Counted from the first letter of the stretch, positions 49,252 through 58,239 are shown. The stretch: DNA of 63,766 nt from Dehalococcoidales bacterium (GCA_030603605.1 JAUVXN010000001.1:1-63766), one strand, 5' to 3'. A program made the numbers and translations. Notes: a model not told the origin generated them from the sequence alone.

Positions 49252-51672
49252 TTACTTAAGGTGAAGTGATATGGGGGTGAAGCTAAAGCCAACCAAAGTG
49301 CCCGGATTTTTCATGGACACCCAGTAGCCCTCGGTTATATACATATCCTTTGCCGATAAGCCACCCGGCAAGGCAAACCACGAGGACTGCTGCCCGGCGA
49401 CTGGTGGACTTACCACCAGTTCGTAGCCCTCGAGGTCGCCGGTGACCTTGAGAACCATCGCTAAGGCCTCACCAGCATCCATGTAGCCAACAGTCTCCAT
49501 GTAGGCCAAGCCCACCAGATTCCAGCCAGCATAAAGGTCCTTGGACGGCACTGAAAGGTCTGGGCTAAAGAGGATAGCGGCTATATCCGGCTCGGCCATC
49601 CTGACATAGATAGCATCACAGGGCTTGAGAGGATAATCGGCATTATCGCCGTTGAGGGGCACCCATGGTGGTGTAACAGTGGGATCGAAGGCGTAGGCGG
49701 GGCTGGTAGCATGTATCGCTAGGCCATCACCCAGAGCCACATACTCATCCCACTCATTACAACCTGCATCAAGGGCAATTGGAGTGGAGAAGGTATTCCA
49801 TCCAGTTTCCAGGTGAACCATGGGATATCCAAAGTACTCGATCTCGTCAGCCAGCACCGTCTCAGAGTCCCTAGTCAGCCAGGGTAAGTAGGCTACATAG
49901 TCGCTGACCGCATTGCCGGTGCCACCGGGGTTAAGGTAGCCACCAACTTCACAAGTAGGCCCGCTGATATCACCCCAGTAGTTCACCTCGGCATCGACAG
50001 ACGTGTCTATCTGGTTTAACACCCCGTACTCGGTGTTACCGGAAATTTTGTTGAAGTTTATGCTGGTTGTCGAAGCCATACTACTGGCATCCCCTCCGTC
50101 GTACCTGATATATACGCCGGAGCCTTCCGCACCAGTGATGTTATTGCTGGTTATGGTGACATCTTCCGTCAGGAATCCACCCCACTCACGTATGTAGATG
50201 TTCTTACCCTTTATATTCTCAGGGTCCGAGTAGTGCGGAATAGCACCATATATCGTATTACCTGTTATGGTTACGTTGGTGACTCCACCTAGGCAAATAT
50301 TGCTATACCCGTTGTAGATGGTGTTACCTTCGATCAAAACATTACTGGGAGCATGGGTCGAAAAAGGAATCATAAGAATCGAGAAGGGTGTTGGCGCGAG
50401 GCTATCATAGATTTTATTACCCCCTGATATCTCAATGCCAGTCACATAGCCAACAACAAGTACGCAAGAGTTCCCCGTATCATGCACTGTGTTGTCCTCA
50501 AGCAGGATATCGGTCTTCTCGATTTCAGCGTCCTCGAACCTAGCCCTTACTCTTATTCCGATGCTGCTTATGTCGTAGACTTCGTTGCCTATTACTTCGA
50601 CATAGTTCGCACTGACGTCGATTCCTAGCCCTGCTGGACAATCGCCCGCGGTACCCGTGCAAGTTATGTTCCTGACAATGTTACCCAGGATATCCGCATT
50701 GTCGCCCTCCACGAGGATTGCACCTATGTCGCCAGCCTGGTCGGCTCCCGTGGCGATGAAGTTCTGGATGGTAAAGCCCTCCAGTGTGACGTCAGCTGCC
50801 GATACATGAATGGCAGGATTTGTCAACGTGCCCTCGCCATCAATAACCGGGCTGGAGGCTGCCTTAATGGTTAGGCTCTTATTAACGACTACGTTCTCGT
50901 TGTACGTGCCGTCAGCGACGAGGATGGTGTGGCCATCAGCGGTTTCGACAGCATCAATAGCATCTTGGATTGTGAGAAAGTGGGTTACTTCCCAGCCTGG
51001 TGTTGCACTCGTGAAGTCGTCATCAACCAGGGCGATAGGCTCAACGGTGTAGATTGTGCCGCTTATGGTAATGTCGTCAACATAAAGAACACCATTGGCG
51101 GTAGGAGGCCCACCATATTCAAGGGCTACATAAAAGATTGTGGCGGTGGGATAACCAGCCAGGTGTTCAGCGAGCGTCTTCCAGTTCTCAGGGCCGGAGA
51201 CTAGACCCGTCTCCGGGTCATATGCACGCCCATTCCAGTAATCGGTTGGAAGAGTAGACACCCATTCACCTGCTGTCTGAATAGCCGTTTTTTGGCCACC
51301 CAGCCCCCAGTCCGCCACGCCATCATCATCTGTATCCAGGTAAAGCGCTGGGAAGGGACAAGGCGCACCAACCTCAGAATAGTAGGTGAAAGAAAGGTCA
51401 TCATTGGAAATGGTGCTTAGTGCCTGGCCGTACCATACTTCAACTATTGCCATATCGTCCCAGGTCGGCACTGCGGGCAGGGTGAACTTCACCGTGTAGT
51501 CTCCGTTGTAGCCCGCTGGGGCTGCATTTGACCACTCTGCGGTGGCGCCGCCCCTCTCCACAAGCACAACCCCGGTATAAAGGTCGACTGCCCCCGCCGG
51601 CACTGCCGTCATCAGGCTGAAGCTCAGCACCAGCACCAGGGCTAAAAAGATACTAAAAATTTTACGTTTCAT
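49252..51672 (-). CDS. Large exported right-handed beta-helix protein
   Basis: 806 residues. Signal peptide MKRKIFSIFLALVLVLSFSL…AGA, nearly identical to that of the 51768 gene. An N-terminal beta domain (about 30-230, WNGRAYDPETGLVSGPENWK), then parallel beta-helix repeats (about 235-590: SIQDAIDAVETADGHTILVA…, VEGDNADILGNIVRNI, ITGNTIYGAIPHYSDPENIK). A C-terminal domain with repeated G-W-N motifs (LETGWNTFSTPIAL, YAGWNLVGLAY) resembles S-layer-associated modules. Probably a surface carbohydrate-binding or lyase-like protein. No active site can be named. Confidence 0.8.
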   Translation of the reverse strand: MKRKIFSIFLALVLVLSFSLMTAVPAGAVDLYTGVVLVERGGATAEWSNAAPAGYNGDYTVKFTLPAVPTWDDMAIVEVWYGQALSTISNDDLSFTYYSEVGAPCPFPALYLDTDDDGVADWGLGGQKTAIQTAGEWVSTLPTDYWNGRAYDPETGLVSGPENWKTLAEHLAGYPTATIFYVALEYGGPPTANGVLYVDDITISGTIYTVEPIALVDDDFTSATPGWEVTHFLTIQDAIDAVETADGHTILVADGTYNENVVVNKSLTIKAASSPVIDGEGTLTNPAIHVSAADVTLEGFTIQNFIATGADQAGDIGAILVEGDNADILGNIVRNITCTGTAGDCPAGLGIDVSANYVEVIGNEVYDISSIGIRVRARFEDAEIEKTDILLEDNTVHDTGNSCVLVVGYVTGIEISGGNKIYDSLAPTPFSILMIPFSTHAPSNVLIEGNTIYNGYSNICLGGVTNVTITGNTIYGAIPHYSDPENIKGKNIYIREWGGFLTEDVTITSNNITGAEGSGVYIRYDGGDASSMASTTSINFNKISGNTEYGVLNQIDTSVDAEVNYWGDISGPTCEVGGYLNPGGTGNAVSDYVAYLPWLTRDSETVLADEIEYFGYPMVHLETGWNTFSTPIALDAGCNEWDEYVALGDGLAIHATSPAYAFDPTVTPPWVPLNGDNADYPLKPCDAIYVRMAEPDIAAILFSPDLSVPSKDLYAGWNLVGLAYMETVGYMDAGEALAMVLKVTGDLEGYELVVSPPVAGQQSSWFALPGGLSAKDMYITEGYWVSMKNPGTLVGFSFTPISLHLK

Positions 51673-51767
51673 GGATTTTTATCCTCCCTTTTTAATTTTT
51701 GAGTCTGAATACTTAATCTATCTTCTGCTATAACTATCACCTCCTTTCCGGACATATTCAGGGTGCT

Positions 51768-52409
51768 TTAGAGATCTAATGGATTGTAGTTGCTTGCCGG
51801 AACTGGTTCTATGAACGGGTCTGGGAATGACTCGTCATATGATTGTGCATCAGGATCCCACAGGTAGATGCTGAACCCGACTAACCAGGCACCCATCGTA
51901 TCATCCCATTCAGCGTATGGGGGATATGATAGAGCCGGCTCTTGTGGTGCCAGCAGGTAAGCCCACTGATATGCCACGCCATGCACAAAGCTTTCCGTAC
52001 TTGGGGCGCCATCGAACTCCAGGTACCCACGCCAGTAATTCACAATCGGGTAGTCACCATAGAGTGGTGCAAATTTATAGCTGACCCTTCCTTCTTTCTC
52101 TATCCAGAGGTCCGCTTTCTTGTCGTAGGTGTATATTGTGGACTCTCCCTCTAGGTCATCTACGACAGGAGAGTAGGTGTAAGCTGAGTGCAGCACATTT
52201 CCGGTGAGCCTGAACTCGGATGACGTGAAACTACTCTGGGAAATGTACGTCCAGTCACCAGGTTCTGCGAATTTGGCACGCCACTGGAACTGGGTCTGAT
52301 AATACTCTACCTCGAATGTTGCCGGTTTTGCCGCGAGGGCAACAGAAGACAAGCTGAAGCTGAGCAACAGCACCAGGGTTAAAAAGATACTAAAAATTTT
52401 CCTTTTCAT
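51768..52409 (-). CDS. Exported protein, 213 residues
   Basis: Signal peptide MKRKIFSIFLTLVLLLSFSL…ALA shared with the next gene, then a beta-rich domain (FEVEYYQTQFQWRAKFAEPG … YKFAPLYGDYPIVNYWRGYL). ATG behind TTTAAGGAGGAAAATTC. Function unknown. It is likely part of the surface-protein set. Confidence 0.7.
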   Translation of the reverse strand: MKRKIFSIFLTLVLLLSFSLSSVALAAKPATFEVEYYQTQFQWRAKFAEPGDWTYISQSSFTSSEFRLTGNVLHSAYTYSPVVDDLEGESTIYTYDKKADLWIEKEGRVSYKFAPLYGDYPIVNYWRGYLEFDGAPSTESFVHGVAYQWAYLLAPQEPALSYPPYAEWDDTMGAWLVGFSIYLWDPDAQSYDESFPDPFIEPVPASNYNPLDL

Positions 52410-52438
52410 GAATTTTCCTCCTTAAAGGATTTTGAGTT

Positions 52439-52633
52439 TTACCAATTAGCTCTGCAATAAACATCACCCCCTTCCTGAAATTTGTATCTGATTATGACGC
52501 TGCCGGTCATACGGTCAATCATAACCCTGTCGTTGCCTCTCCCATAGACTTCGGCGTTATATCCCCAGTCCAGTACCTTTACCCATCCTGTTCCATCGAG
52601 CAGCTTCGGTTCTGGCCTTTCTTTAATCCTCAA
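52439..52633 (-). CDS. Hypothetical small protein
   Basis: About 64 residues, probably from TTG 52633 (a longer frame starts at 52672). GTGWVKVLDWGYNAEVYGRG and RVMIDRMTGSVIIRYKFQEG look like a small beta domain. Its 3' end overlaps the leader Shine-Dalgarno (AAGGGGGTGATG) of the 51768 gene. Confidence 0.5.
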   Translation of the reverse strand: MRIKERPEPKLLDGTGWVKVLDWGYNAEVYGRGNDRVMIDRMTGSVIIRYKFQEGGDVYCRANW

Positions 52634-52994
52634 AGAAGTGTGGGTGTTTCTTCTCAATTTCTCGTTTGCCAATTTCTTCAGCCATCTTGGGAGTGACCGG
52701 ATCTCGGCTTTCCCTTTCCCTCTTAATCAGGTCCGCCATCATGGTGATCAGGTCTTCATGCAGGTCCGGGTGTTTCTCGTGCATGTAATCACGAAACTCG
52801 GGCAATTCAGCAGATTCTTCGGTCAGGTCCTGAAGGAAAAGCATCAAAGCCGCGATAACCGCTCCGTCAGTTGCCTCGGCAACTGTCTCATACCTCCTCC
52901 GGCTTCTCCAGGGGCCTTCACTCTCGGTCACGGTTTCTATGAACTTCTGGTAAAAATCCTCTGGTAACGCGACGGTTAAGGTTTTTGTTGCCAT
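52623..52994 (-). CDS. Hypothetical protein, 123 residues
   Basis: MATKTLTVALPEDFYQKFIE at the start has the beta-strand then helix of ribbon-helix-helix proteins (T-V-x-L-P-x-x-x-x-x-x-F-x-E-x-V), followed by a long acidic helical part. It starts 2 bases after the stop of another RHH-like gene, so the two form an operon. Transcription regulator or antitoxin role inferred. Confidence 0.6.
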   Translation of the reverse strand: MATKTLTVALPEDFYQKFIETVTESEGPWRSRRRYETVAEATDGAVIAALMLFLQDLTEESAELPEFRDYMHEKHPDLHEDLITMMADLIKRERESRDPVTPKMAEEIGKREIEKKHPHFFED

Positions 52995-52996
52995 GG

Positions 52997-53173
52997 CTAC
53001 CCTTTCTTCCTTTCTGCGGAAGGAGCCGGGTCAGTTTCCTCTCCATGCTCCTTTTTCCAAAGCGTAACCAGTTCCTGAATCAGACCATCGTAGCTCTGCC
53101 CCAGGTGCTTAATTAAATCCAGGGCAACCTTGGTTGGCCTCGAAATGCTGATACATGCCCGTTCTTTAGCCAC
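52997..53173 (-). CDS. Small ribbon-helix-helix-like protein
   Basis: 58 residues from GTG 53173: VAKERACISISRPTKVALDL at the start, then IKHLGQSYDGLIQELVTLWK. The strand (CISIS) plus two helices fits an RHH/antitoxin-like fold. The promoter at 53234-53262 is of the TRAP/surface type. Confidence 0.6.
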   Translation of the reverse strand: MAKERACISISRPTKVALDLIKHLGQSYDGLIQELVTLWKKEHGEETDPAPSAERKKG

Positions 53174-53233
53174 AACACACTACCAATCGATGCCAAAAAC
53201 CTGCGGAGAGATATGAATACATATGTATAGAAA

Positions 53234-53262
53234 TTTATATCATAAAATTACCAATTTGTCAA
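53234..53262 (-). promoter_or_regulatory. Promoter of the RHH operon
   Basis: Minus strand: TTGACA (53262-53257), 17 bases, TATAAA (53239-53234). GTAAATATTTTAGC lies just upstream of the -35, as in the TRAP promoters. Confidence 0.75.
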
Positions 53263-53331
53263 TACCTTTCGCTAAAATATTTACGGTAATTAATAAAATA
53301 GTTACTGATACTTTCGGCAGCCAATTAAAAG

Positions 53332-53360
53332 GAGAGCCCCCCTGATTCAGGGGGGCTCTC
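53332..53360 (-). terminator. Terminator of the 1023-residue surface protein gene
   Basis: GAGAGCCCCCC and GGGGGGCTCTC pair across TGAATCA. On the minus strand it is followed by CTTTTAATT. Confidence 0.8.
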
Positions 53361-53388
53361 GGGGTTCGGATATAACCGGATAGACGGA

Positions 53389-56300
53389 CTAGACTGTGCG
53401 CCTGGTCCGGACTATCAGGACGATAACCGCGATTACCAGTACTGCACCGATGATGATGACTGCCCAGATATAGGCTGGAGCAATCGGTGCCGGTACGGAC
53501 ACCGGTGCAGGAATGATGATATCCGCCGGCTGTATTGGTGCTGGTGCCGGAGGTATGTTGATTACCGGTGCCGGTAACTGCTCAATCACTATCGGTGCTG
53601 GAGCTGCCTCTGGTAGCTCGGCAACCGTGAAGTTCGATACTGCTGACCAGTCGCCCGATACCGGTGCTGTCGCCTGGACTCTCCAGTAGTAGGTGGTGCC
53701 GCGCTCAAGCTCGGCGAGCAGGCGATAGGCGGTGGAGGCGATGTTTACGTCAACAATAGGAGCGTTTATGTAAGGATTCAGAGCCAGCTGGAACTGGTAG
53801 TTGCTGGCGCCGGCTACCGGTGCCCAGGAGAAGGAAGGCCTCGGTGAAGCTTCGTCGGTGCCGTTGGCTGGCGAAAGTACCGTGGGTACCTGCGCTGCCA
53901 GGGGCTGGACGGTGAAGCTGCGTGCCTCGGAGTACGGGCTATAGAACGGATCCGTAACCCTTACCTTCCAGTAGTAGGTCTCGCCAGCAGCAAACTCAAG
54001 GGCATTGATGTTCTGGTTGGGACCAATCAGCACGTTAGGCGTAGCCGCATCAGTGTCAATCTTGGGTGTGGCTAAAAGGAGTATGCTGCAGGCGGCATCG
54101 GCGTAAATATTGACAGTGTACGAGAGGGTGCCCGTTGTCGGCTTGGTCCAGCTGAAGGCGATATCCTGAGAGTAGCCGCTTACCGGGTTGACCGGGTTCT
54201 GGAAGCCGTCTGCCGGAGCCACCAGCTCTACCACTGCGCCAGTTGCCACCGTGTCGGTTAAGGACCACAGCCCGTTGGCGACAGAGTCAAGAACCCAGAG
54301 GTCAGTGCCGCCGGAGGCCCGCAGTGACGAGGGAGCCCTGTCGAAGGTCTCATCGTCGCTGGGCTCTTCTGCCCACTTGCTCGCAGACGGGGTGGCGGTA
54401 GATAGCTCCATCGTGCGCTGGAGTTCGCTGCCGTAGCCGGTGACGTTACAGGTTATAGCGTACAGGACATCATTGGTAAGGACTAAGCCGAAGGTCCCGT
54501 AGCCAGTATCTACCGGCGCAAGCAGGTCCTTCCAGGTGGTGCCGGTCTGTCCAATCTCCCAGCGCTCTATGGTATCGTTGGCATCAGTGCCGGCGAAGAT
54601 AAAGTCGCCGGTAGCCAGTCCGGTGGCGGTTACCTGGGTCAAGCCAGCTCCGCTGAGTACCGTGGATATCTTGGTCCAGGAGGCGTTGCCGTCGGAAGAG
54701 TAGGACACGTAGCCCTCTTCGCCGCCGACCAGCAGGTTGTCATCGCTGAGGAGGGTGATGCTGTGGATGTCGCCACCGGACAGCTTGGTGTCCACATCGG
54801 CGTTCCAGGTGAAGCCGCCGTTGGTGGTCTTGCTGACCTCGTCCTTGCCGTCGGAGACGACATAGGCGACATCCTCATCCTGAACGGCTATGTCCTGGAG
54901 GGCGTAGCGGCTGGTGCGGACGGTCCACTTTACCGTACCACCATCGGTGGAGTAGTATATCCTCTTCTCAGTCCTATCGGCTATGTAGACGACATCGGGG
55001 TTGCTGGCGGCAATGCGGACAATCCAGTCGGTATCGCTGCCATTGTCGGTGGCAATGCAGAACACCTTCTGCCAGGTGGAAGCCTGGCGGTACAGGCTGG
55101 TCTCATTGCCGGAGTCGGCTGCCAGCAGGTAGAGCACGCTGCCATCGGGGCTTACCGCAAGGTCCATCGCGGTAGCAAGGGCGGAGTCAATCAGGGCAGT
55201 ACTGTTCCAGGTCTTGCCGTTATCGGTAGAAACGCCAAAGGCACTGGCAGCGCCCTGTTTGATGCCGACTACGTTGTTGTGTGACCAGCGCACGACTACC
55301 TTGTCGGCGCCATCTTCAACACCGATTTCCTTATTGGAGCGCGAGCCGCTGACGGTTGGCGATGAAGCCAGCGCATCGGCACTGCGGTAGACGTCGTTGG
55401 TGGCATAAGCACCGGCAACCAGGTCGGTGCCGTCCCAGGCAACGCTGTTAATACCGGTACCATCTTTTTCCTTTTCCACCGTGGTGTCTTTCAGGCGGTA
55501 GTAACCGCCTACCTCGTCGGCGTTATCAGTCGCGGAAGCGCCGATAAAGACAATCCTGGTAGCATCGTCACCGCCCAGGTACTCGGGGTCAATGGAAATG
55601 TCCGCAGCATTGACTATGAGGCCGGCTCCGCCGGCGTTGGTCTCCAGTTCTACGGGATAGCCGTCAAAGACGTTGGAGTCCCATTCATCCTGGTTGAAGC
55701 TGGCGATGTGGTAGTTGAGAGAACCGGTGCCTATAGCGCCACCAACTATCTCGGAGACAAGCAGCATCACCTCGTCCGACGCGAAGTTGGGCGAGAATGC
55801 CACGGCGCGGAAACTATCGGGGACTGTTGCAAGACCGGTGCCAAATTCGGTAACGGCATTGTACCACACGGGTGCCGTTGCGCCCAGGTTGAAGTAGAAC
55901 ACACAGCCCTTGGCGGAGACCGCATCGTCAACCCCGGCTATGGCGATATACCTTGTCGAGCCGCTCAGCGCCGAGATGGCAACGTCATACATAATATCCA
56001 GGGAAACGATGTCGGTGATGAACCCAGCACTGTCGTTCAGCGAACTGAAACTGGAGCCGCCGTCGGTGCTCACGTAGACTTCATCGGTGTCACCGGCGAC
56101 CACGACGATATCCGGGTCGTCAGGGGCAATGGCTACCAGTTGAACATCGGCTAGCCCTGGGCTTGGTGTAGTTGGCAGCGCCACCTCGGTCCAGGAAACG
56201 CCGCCATCAACAGACTTGAAAATTTTATCCGTTCCGATATCAGCGAGGACATAAATTACTTCCCCGTCTGTTGAAACAGCCATATCGAGGAGGCTGGACC

Positions 56301-56460
56301 CTTCGGCAAGGAACTCATTGGTGGTGCTGGGAACAGCTGCATCGACTTTCTCGGTAAAGCTGAGGGTGCCCGCAGATACAGGTGCCGCAGCAAGGAGCAT
56401 GCTAACCAGCAATATAGTGGTGAGTCCTATGCCCCATATCTTTATTAATCTTTTTTTCAT
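53389..56460 (-). CDS. Very large BNR/sortilin-type repeat surface protein with C-terminal anchor
   Basis: 1023 residues. Signal peptide (MKKRLIKIWGIGLTTILLVS…APVSAG), then about 650 residues of repeating beta-propeller-like units marked by S-x-D-G-G-x-S/T-W (FKSVDGGVSWTEV, YVSTDGGSSFSSL, GVSTDNGKTWNST, YYSTDGGTVKWTV, TTNGGFTWN). Two fibronectin-like domains (about 755-850 and 860-960: FSWTKPTTGTLSYTVNIYAD, PSFSWAPVAGASNYQFQLAL), a Pro/Ala/Ile linker and a final membrane helix (WAVIIIGAVLVIAVIVLIV) with RTRRTV follow. Likely the main cell-surface or S-layer-associated protein. The promoter and extended Shine-Dalgarno leader are of the type seen with the TRAP genes. Confidence 0.8.
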   Translation of the reverse strand: MKKRLIKIWGIGLTTILLVSMLLAAAPVSAGTLSFTEKVDAAVPSTTNEFLAEGSSLLDMAVSTDGEVIYVLADIGTDKIFKSVDGGVSWTEVALPTTPSPGLADVQLVAIAPDDPDIVVVAGDTDEVYVSTDGGSSFSSLNDSAGFITDIVSLDIMYDVAISALSGSTRYIAIAGVDDAVSAKGCVFYFNLGATAPVWYNAVTEFGTGLATVPDSFRAVAFSPNFASDEVMLLVSEIVGGAIGTGSLNYHIASFNQDEWDSNVFDGYPVELETNAGGAGLIVNAADISIDPEYLGGDDATRIVFIGASATDNADEVGGYYRLKDTTVEKEKDGTGINSVAWDGTDLVAGAYATNDVYRSADALASSPTVSGSRSNKEIGVEDGADKVVVRWSHNNVVGIKQGAASAFGVSTDNGKTWNSTALIDSALATAMDLAVSPDGSVLYLLAADSGNETSLYRQASTWQKVFCIATDNGSDTDWIVRIAASNPDVVYIADRTEKRIYYSTDGGTVKWTVRTSRYALQDIAVQDEDVAYVVSDGKDEVSKTTNGGFTWNADVDTKLSGGDIHSITLLSDDNLLVGGEEGYVSYSSDGNASWTKISTVLSGAGLTQVTATGLATGDFIFAGTDANDTIERWEIGQTGTTWKDLLAPVDTGYGTFGLVLTNDVLYAITCNVTGYGSELQRTMELSTATPSASKWAEEPSDDETFDRAPSSLRASGGTDLWVLDSVANGLWSLTDTVATGAVVELVAPADGFQNPVNPVSGYSQDIAFSWTKPTTGTLSYTVNIYADAACSILLLATPKIDTDAATPNVLIGPNQNINALEFAAGETYYWKVRVTDPFYSPYSEARSFTVQPLAAQVPTVLSPANGTDEASPRPSFSWAPVAGASNYQFQLALNPYINAPIVDVNIASTAYRLLAELERGTTYYWRVQATAPVSGDWSAVSNFTVAELPEAAPAPIVIEQLPAPVINIPPAPAPIQPADIIIPAPVSVPAPIAPAYIWAVIIIGAVLVIAVIVLIVRTRRTV

Positions 56461-56618
56461 GTATCCCTTCCTTATCTATATTATTTATATTACCAGTCTC
56501 CACAGTTTATGGAGTCTGATTAACAATCACCGTATTTGAGTCGTAATGACTCATTCCCCTTGCGGGCTGCTGCCATAGCATCACCTCCTTCAGGCTCATA
56601 ACGCCACATGTAACATAT

Positions 56619-56647
56619 AATATAAATGAAAAAGGGCTATTTGTCAA
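56619..56647 (-). promoter_or_regulatory. Promoter of the 1023-residue surface protein gene
   Basis: Minus strand: TTGACA (56647-56642), 17 bases, TATATT (56624-56619), preceded by GGGTAAAAAAATTAGCTATG. Downstream is GAAGGAGGTGATGCT and a 23-codon leader ORF (MLWQQPARGMSHYD…). The rest of 56461-56938 holds structured element D and the pilin promoter region. Confidence 0.8.
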
Positions 56648-56682
56648 GCCCCATAGCTAATTTTTTTACCCTCGTTGACATC

Positions 56683-56783
56683 GGCGGGGGGCGCCGACCC
56701 CGATTACAGTCAGGACACCACACGGGACGGGGAGAAAAAGAGGGGTCGATAACCTCTTCCTGAATTTCCCGGGCACCCCCGCC
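56683..56783 (-). ncRNA. Structured element, full copy D
   Basis: Closing stem GGCGGGGGTGCC / GGCGCCCCCCGCC, with sequence unlike copies B and C but pairing kept. Inner stem TCAGGA / TCCTGA and apical AGAGG / CCTCT also show compensating changes. Conserved CTCCCCGTCCCGTG and CTGTAATCGGGG. It lies upstream of the promoter at 56619. Confidence 0.65.
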
Positions 56784-56938
56784 ATAACTATAAACGGCGG
56801 TCAACCTTTTGTCAACCACAGTGTCACCAGCCTTGTCCAGGACTATATTCCTATCTATAAGGTTACTTTTGGGTGATTGAAGTAGCCGCACATACAGGAT
56901 AGAGTATTATTAAGTACGGAAGTAAGGAGGTAACAACG

Positions 56939-57361
56939 ATGAAAAGATTTATCAGGCAGTTCCGATATGGTGAAAAGGGGTTCACGCTGATTGAGCTCCT
57001 GGTTGTTATCGCCATTTTGGGCGTTCTCGCCGCGGTAGCCATCCCCAATGTCGGTAAGTTCATCGGCGAGGGCAAGGCAGAGGCAGCGGCAACAGAGGTG
57101 CACAATATCCAGACGGCGGTAATGGCAGCCATGGCAGACGCCTCCACCGGGAATGTAACCGGTGGTTGTCCGGTCGGTGCCGGAACAGAGAACTTCGGCG
57201 ATATCGACCATGACCCTCTTACTGCGGGCCAAGACCTCACGGTTGACCCAACAGGGCCAAATACTGTAGGCGAGTTTATTGTCGGCGGCGCAGATAAAGT
57301 AACTGGGTCTTACGCTATCGATGTTGAAGGCACAGTTGACCAAATATGGTATCCTCAGTAA
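56939..57361 (+). CDS. Type IV pilin-like protein (major pilin candidate)
   Basis: 140 residues. Prepilin signal EKGFTLIELLVVIAILGVLA: cleavage before Phe at G-FTLIE, mature Glu5 present. The first 40 mature residues are a hydrophobic helix. The body is short and Asp/Gly-rich (GAGTENFGDIDHDPLT), as in a pseudopilin or small major pilin. ATG behind AAGTAAGGAGGTAACAACG. Heads a five-gene run of pilin-type genes on the + strand. No assembly ATPase or peptidase gene is in the window. Confidence 0.85.
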   Translation: MKRFIRQFRYGEKGFTLIELLVVIAILGVLAAVAIPNVGKFIGEGKAEAAATEVHNIQTAVMAAMADASTGNVTGGCPVGAGTENFGDIDHDPLTAGQDLTVDPTGPNTVGEFIVGGADKVTGSYAIDVEGTVDQIWYPQ

Positions 57362-57383
57362 CTTCGTTTTCTCCCATAGCGAT

Positions 57384-57487
57384 GGGGCGTGCTCTGCCAG
57401 GGGAAACAGGACTCCAGTACTCGACCTGGGTGAACCTCCCTCCCGTGTGCTGCCCTTGGCGTAATCGGGCAAGTGGCATCTCGTCCC
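57384..57487 (+). ncRNA. Structured element, full copy E (in the 5' region of a small membrane gene)
   Basis: In + sense: GGGGAAACAGG, apical CCAG…CCTGG hairpin, CCTCCCTCCCGTG and GGCGTAATCGGGC, enclosed by GGGGCG…TGCC / GGCA…CGTCCC. The same order of conserved blocks as copies B, C and D on the other strand. It lies directly before the 57507 gene, where a cis-regulatory RNA would be. Confidence 0.6.
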
Positions 57488-57506
57488 TTCTTCATCGAGG
57501 ATAACA

Positions 57507-57845
57507 ATGATGAGAGTAGCCGTAATAACACGTTTCCCAAACACCGCTGTCACCGCAGCGGTGTTTGTATGCCTCAACATGGCCGACGCCTGGCTGACAA
57601 CCCAGCTGCTGGCTCGCGACGGCATCGAGGCTTTCTGGTGGTCCTCGCACTATAACAGCAATATGATTATCAAAGGGATCCTCGCCTTATTGGTAGCCAT
57701 TGTTCTCACTCGTCTGGGCAAAGCCAGGCTACTGAAGTGGCTCAATATAGCTATGCTGTTCGTGGTCTTATCCAATGGGATCTGTTTTTCAGGATACTTG
57801 GGCTCATTGTTCTACTGGCAAACCCAGATAGCCACCTATCCTTAG
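57507..57845 (+). CDS. Small membrane protein (DUF5658-like)
   Basis: 112 residues, about three membrane helices (PNTAVTAAVFVCLNMADAWL, IIKGILALLVAIVLT, IAMLFVVLSNGICFSGYLGS). N-terminal helix with ADAWLTTQLL and a later SNMIIKG fits the DUF5658 look (three-helix bacterial membrane proteins), by impression. It sits inside the pilin cluster behind structured element E. GAGGATAAC precedes ATG 57507. Confidence 0.6.
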   Translation: MMRVAVITRFPNTAVTAAVFVCLNMADAWLTTQLLARDGIEAFWWSSHYNSNMIIKGILALLVAIVLTRLGKARLLKWLNIAMLFVVLSNGICFSGYLGSLFYWQTQIATYP

Positions 57846-57876
57846 CCAGTGACATCGGTGGCAGGAGGTAAGCCGA

Positions 57877-58239
57877 ATGAAAAGCGAAAAGGGATTTTCC
57901 CTAATTGAAACTGTGGTGGCTCTGGCTATCCTCGGTTTAGTTGCGGTTGCCTTTCTTGGTAGTCTAGCTACTGCGACCAAAGCCACCGTTGTAACTGATG
58001 AGCAAGCCACTGCTGGGAGATTAGTGCGGAGTGAAATAGAGTTCGTTAAGAGATGTGATTATAATACCTCGGAATATCCGACGATAGACCCAGCACTCAT
58101 ACCTGACGGCTGGGCAATACCATCGCCAGTTATTGAACTTGTGCACGCAGCTGAAGACGGTATCCGGAAGGTAACAATTACAGCTGAACATAATGGAGAA
58201 GCCATACTCTCCATCACGATATATAAGGTAGATAGATGA
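57877..58239 (+). CDS. Pseudopilin / minor pilin
   Basis: 120 residues. EKGFSLIETVVALAILGLVA prepilin motif near the N-terminus with the conserved Glu5, then a 90-residue body. Overlaps the next gene by 4 bases, so it is translationally coupled. Preceded by GGCAGGAGGTAAGCCGA. Confidence 0.85.
   Translation: MKSEKGFSLIETVVALAILGLVAVAFLGSLATATKATVVTDEQATAGRLVRSEIEFVKRCDYNTSEYPTIDPALIPDGWAIPSPVIELVHAAEDGIRKVTITAEHNGEAILSITIYKVDR

Noticed and set aside
52330..52350. Array element GGCAACAG within the 51768 gene
   Set aside because: A lone 8-base match in coding sequence with no partner element at 36-bp spacing. Chance.
43663..57487. Cobalamin or c-di-GMP riboswitch as identity of the structured element
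   Set aside because: Some blocks (GGGAAA, CCCCCG) recall cobalamin sensors, but their order and stems do not fit either consensus as I know it. Left unassigned.
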